A program made the position numbers and the translations under genes. Positions 29,372 to 32,053 of a DNA stretch of 32,053 bases are shown here, piece after piece; position 1 is the stretch's first letter, and every line of letters starts with the position of its first letter. Under the pieces are notes generated by a model. That model was not told where the DNA came from, made no database searches, and saw only the letters and a list, made by a program, of their open reading frames with translations. The DNA lies in NCBI GenBank assembly GCA_029259335.1, contig JAPDIY010000004.1:1-32053 (forward strand), read 5' to 3'. This stretch comes from Archaeoglobi archaeon (lineage in GTDB: Archaea > Halobacteriota > Archaeoglobi > Archaeoglobales > Archaeoglobaceae).

Positions 29372-29935
29372 GTGTCATCTCACGATGAAGGGCATGTTGA
29401 GAGGGTTGTAAAGCTGGCCAGATTTATTGCCGAAAGGGAAGGGGCGAATTTGGATGTGGTTCTCACAGCAGCAAAGCTCCATGACATCGCTAGAGACTGC
29501 GATAACCACGCTGTTGAATCAGCTAAGAGGGCAAGGGAAATTCTGAAAAAGAGGGGAGAAAGCAAGGAATTCATCGAAGCTGTCGCTCATGCAATCGAAT
29601 CCCACTCCTTCTCATCTGATATAGGGCCAAAGACACTTGAAGCTAAGGTGCTCAGCGATGCTGACAAACTGGATGCTATGGGGGCGATTGGTGTGGCGAG
29701 GGCGTTTATCTACAGCGGGGAAAGGGGAAGAGGAATTGAGGCGACGCTGAAACATTTTGAAGAAAAACTGCTGAAGCTAAAAGACTTGCTTCACACGGAA
29801 ACCGCCAGAAGGATTGCAGAAAAAAGACATGAGTTTCTAAAACTTTTTTATGAACAAATAAAAAGAGAGTTACATCAGTTTGAATCCAAACAGGACGCTG
29901 AATCCGATATAAGCAATGACGAGCATTATAAGTGA
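29372..29935 (+). CDS. HD-domain phosphohydrolase
   Basis: [42 protein letters not shown]...HAIESHSF...[12 protein letters not shown] carries HD metal ligands. GTG start. Confidence 0.88.
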   Translation: MSSHDEGHVERVVKLARFIAEREGANLDVVLTAAKLHDIARDCDNHAVESAKRAREILKKRGESKEFIEAVAHAIESHSFSSDIGPKTLEAKVLSDADKLDAMGAIGVARAFIYSGERGRGIEATLKHFEEKLLKLKDLLHTETARRIAEKRHEFLKLFYEQIKRELHQFESKQDAESDISNDEHYK

Positions 29936-31849
29936 ATGTTTCGCCCCCGAACTCAAGCTGCCCTCACCCATAACTCCCGCAACCATCCCTGCAAATAACC
30001 CCTGAAATACTGCTGCATGCATGAAGACGTTTCTGTAAAGTTCCACATCAACACCCTGAAGCATTGAAAAGCTCTGTCCCGTAGCCTGAACCTTTGCAGC
30101 GCTCTCTGCGAGCGTTGAAAGGAAAGTGGACGATATTATGTAAACGATTCCGATGAAAACGAAGAAGGCTATGTAAACTATAACAACATACATGAACATG
30201 TTGGTCAGCCTTTCCCTTCTCAAAAGCTCAGCGCTCGTAGCATCCTTTGCGGAGATCATCAGAACCTCCGTAACATTTCCAGTTGATTTCAGAGCTTCAT
30301 TTAGCAATGTCATCGTTCTCGAAATTTCGAAAATCTTCAGCCTGTTTGCAAATCTGACCAGTGCATCCGTTAAACTTACTCCCCAATCCAGATCCGCCTT
30401 GATTTTACTGATTTCCTTCCTCAGCGGGCTCGTGTCTGTTTTTGCGATCATTGATATCGCTCTGTAAATGGGCATCCCACTCTCGTTTGCAGACGCAAGT
30501 TTGCTTAGGAAGATTGGGGTTAAACGCATGTAGGTCTTTATCCCTCTCCTGCTCCACTCGTAGAAAAAGGCAAATAGAGCAAGAATGACTATGAGGGCAA
30601 TGAAGATGTAGTCATCAATGCTGAAGAACCATTTCCTCAGATCCATTCCGGGTATATACGGATTGGATATGATTCCGTAGGCTACCATTGCTATTGCAAC
30701 TGGGATTGAGAAGGCGAAGGTGTAGTAGGGATTATCCCTTATAAGTCTAAATGGATTTCTGAGCTTCTTTCTCAACTTGTATCTCCCTACCTTCTTCTTT
30801 ATGTACTTCAACTCCTTCTCATCAAGCTCTCCAGATCTCCTCACGTACACATACCTCTCTCTCAGTTCAGGAGGTTCTCCCTCCTCACCTGGGGTTAGCA
30901 GCTTTATTATCATGGCAAACATGAAAGAGCCAATCGGAATTACTAAGTAGATTATTGCAAAGATCGCTATATCATTTGTCTGCCCCATAACCGACATGAC
31001 AGTCTGAATTATAATCAGAAACAGCGGACCTGCAACGAAGGCGGTGATGTAAGTTTCGGCCATCAGACCGAGGAATTCGAGAAAGCTTTTCTGATCCTGC
31101 CTCGCCCTCTCGAAGTAGAACTCTGCCCTCTCTTCAAAATACCTCGTGATGTCTCCTCCACTGTCTATTATGGTTATAAGGCCATGCAAGAACTCCTTGA
31201 AGTTCTCGGATGGGGAGTTATCAACAGCCTCTGCCAGAGCAGTCCTCAAGTCCTTTCCAAGCCCCTCAACCTCCCAGAGTATTCTTGACGCCTCTTTTGA
31301 CACCTCTCCGTATACCTCATAGTTGTCGGCAAGGGATTTTAGAATTTGAACCAGACTCATTCCACCCTTGCTCAGAGAATACATGAAGGTTATAGCGTGG
31401 GGCAGCACTCTGTCTATCTTGCTCTTTCTATCACTTATGACCGTAGAGGGGTAGATCGTGAATATCAGGTTGCCGATGTAGTAAAGCAGCAGGGTTATGC
31501 CTATCGCGAGAATTCCAGCATAGACGAAGGGGCGGTAAAACATCCAGTAGGTGGCGATGGGCTCTGGAAGCCTGATTGCAAAGAGGGGGGGAATACCGAC
31601 AAATTTAACGAGTATGAAAGCGGCAATCAATCCAAGAATTGCCCCAATAATACCAAAGAGCAGAGAGAACATTCTTGCGGTTGCGATGTACATTTCAGGG
31701 GGCATCGAAATCATGGCCTTTTTGAGAGATCTCTCAAGCTCGAAGTACTTCGTCTCCTTCTTCTTGATTTCCTCTCCAAACAACTTATATCCGAGATATG
31801 TCAAAGAGTTTGCCTCCTTAAACATACTACCCCTCCGAGATCGCCTCAA
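29870..31849 (-). CDS. Type IV filament platform protein with two T2SSF domains (TadC/GspF/ArlJ-like)
   Basis: 659-aa polytopic protein with tandem T2SSF-like units (LPHAITFMYSLSKGGMSLVQILKSL..., LTPIFLSKLASANESGMPIYRAISMI...); follows an ATPase C-terminus. Confidence 0.88.
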   Translation of the reverse strand: MRRSRRGSMFKEANSLTYLGYKLFGEEIKKKETKYFELERSLKKAMISMPPEMYIATARMFSLLFGIIGAILGLIAAFILVKFVGIPPLFAIRLPEPIATYWMFYRPFVYAGILAIGITLLLYYIGNLIFTIYPSTVISDRKSKIDRVLPHAITFMYSLSKGGMSLVQILKSLADNYEVYGEVSKEASRILWEVEGLGKDLRTALAEAVDNSPSENFKEFLHGLITIIDSGGDITRYFEERAEFYFERARQDQKSFLEFLGLMAETYITAFVAGPLFLIIIQTVMSVMGQTNDIAIFAIIYLVIPIGSFMFAMIIKLLTPGEEGEPPELRERYVYVRRSGELDEKELKYIKKKVGRYKLRKKLRNPFRLIRDNPYYTFAFSIPVAIAMVAYGIISNPYIPGMDLRKWFFSIDDYIFIALIVILALFAFFYEWSRRGIKTYMRLTPIFLSKLASANESGMPIYRAISMIAKTDTSPLRKEISKIKADLDWGVSLTDALVRFANRLKIFEISRTMTLLNEALKSTGNVTEVLMISAKDATSAELLRRERLTNMFMYVVIVYIAFFVFIGIVYIISSTFLSTLAESAAKVQATGQSFSMLQGVDVELYRNVFMHAAVFQGLFAGMVAGVMGEGSLSSGAKHSLIMLVIAYIGFSVLFGFKLM

Positions 31850-32053
31850 GAACCTTATCCGGCTTGGTCTGATAGGTATGAATTATGTTGCTCACCCTCC
31901 TGAAGTCTCGAATGTTGTGATTGAGCATAAACTCCAGCACCCTCCTCCTCCTATCCAGTTCTTCATTCAGCTCTCGCACACTCCAGCCCCTCTGCCTCCT
32001 TATCTCTTCCAAAGCTTTTGATGTGCCAACCATCGTATGCTCATCCTTAACGC
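31827..32053 (-). CDS. C-terminal fragment of a type II/IV secretion ATPase (GspE/TadA/PilT-like), truncated by window end
   Basis: Frame stays open to the window edge (...VKDEHTMVGTSKALEEIRRQRGWSVRELNEELDRRRRVLEFMLNHNIRDFRRVSNIIHTYQTKPDKVLEAISEG*); overlaps the start of the T2SSF gene. Confidence 0.7.
   Translation of the reverse strand, partial: VKDEHTMVGTSKALEEIRRQRGWSVRELNEELDRRRRVLEFMLNHNIRDFRRVSNIIHTYQTKPDKVLEAISEG

Noticed and set aside
31346-32021. Plus-strand ORFs (185, 156 aa)
   Set aside because: Antisense of the T2SSF gene and ATPase fragment.

Overview
This 32 kb archaeal window looks like Archaeoglobales (Archaeoglobus/Geoglobus/Ferroglobus type), judged from gene content and protein style only; no search was run. 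It is mainly a motility and taxis island. The left part (1-6000) holds two duplicated mcp-cheW units, two paralogous small winged-helix regulators, and an unusual CheW-PAS-PAS-(GAF-like)-DHp fusion. A vapBC module (6.1-6.7 kb) separates this from a full chemotaxis operon on the minus strand: PAS5-MCP, cheW, cheF, cheY, cheB, cheA, cheC, cheD, cheR (16535 to 6690). A full archaellum operon follows on the minus strand: arlB, arlB, arlCDE fusion, arlF, arlG, arlH, arlI, arlJ (25560 to 18161). It ends in two uncharacterised, translationally coupled genes: an N-terminally anchored acidic protein and a GAF-like/pseudo-DHp protein. The right end carries trmY, ccdA, a YlbF-family gene, a secreted helical protein, radA, an HD-domain protein, and part of a second type IV filament system (TadC/GspF-like plus the C-terminus of an ATPase). 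The most interesting signals are three. (1) A recurrent TTTCA-N4-TGAAA palindrome lies in four taxis-related promoter regions, with related elements at the archaellin and other mcp promoters, next to two paralogous wHTH genes. (2) Two proteins end in a kinase-less DHp-like module in which the usual phospho-acceptor His is Asp (DR(I/L)RNPL); one is fused to CheW and one closes the arl operon. (3) The mcp-cheW duplication contains near-identical DNA patches that suggest gene conversion.
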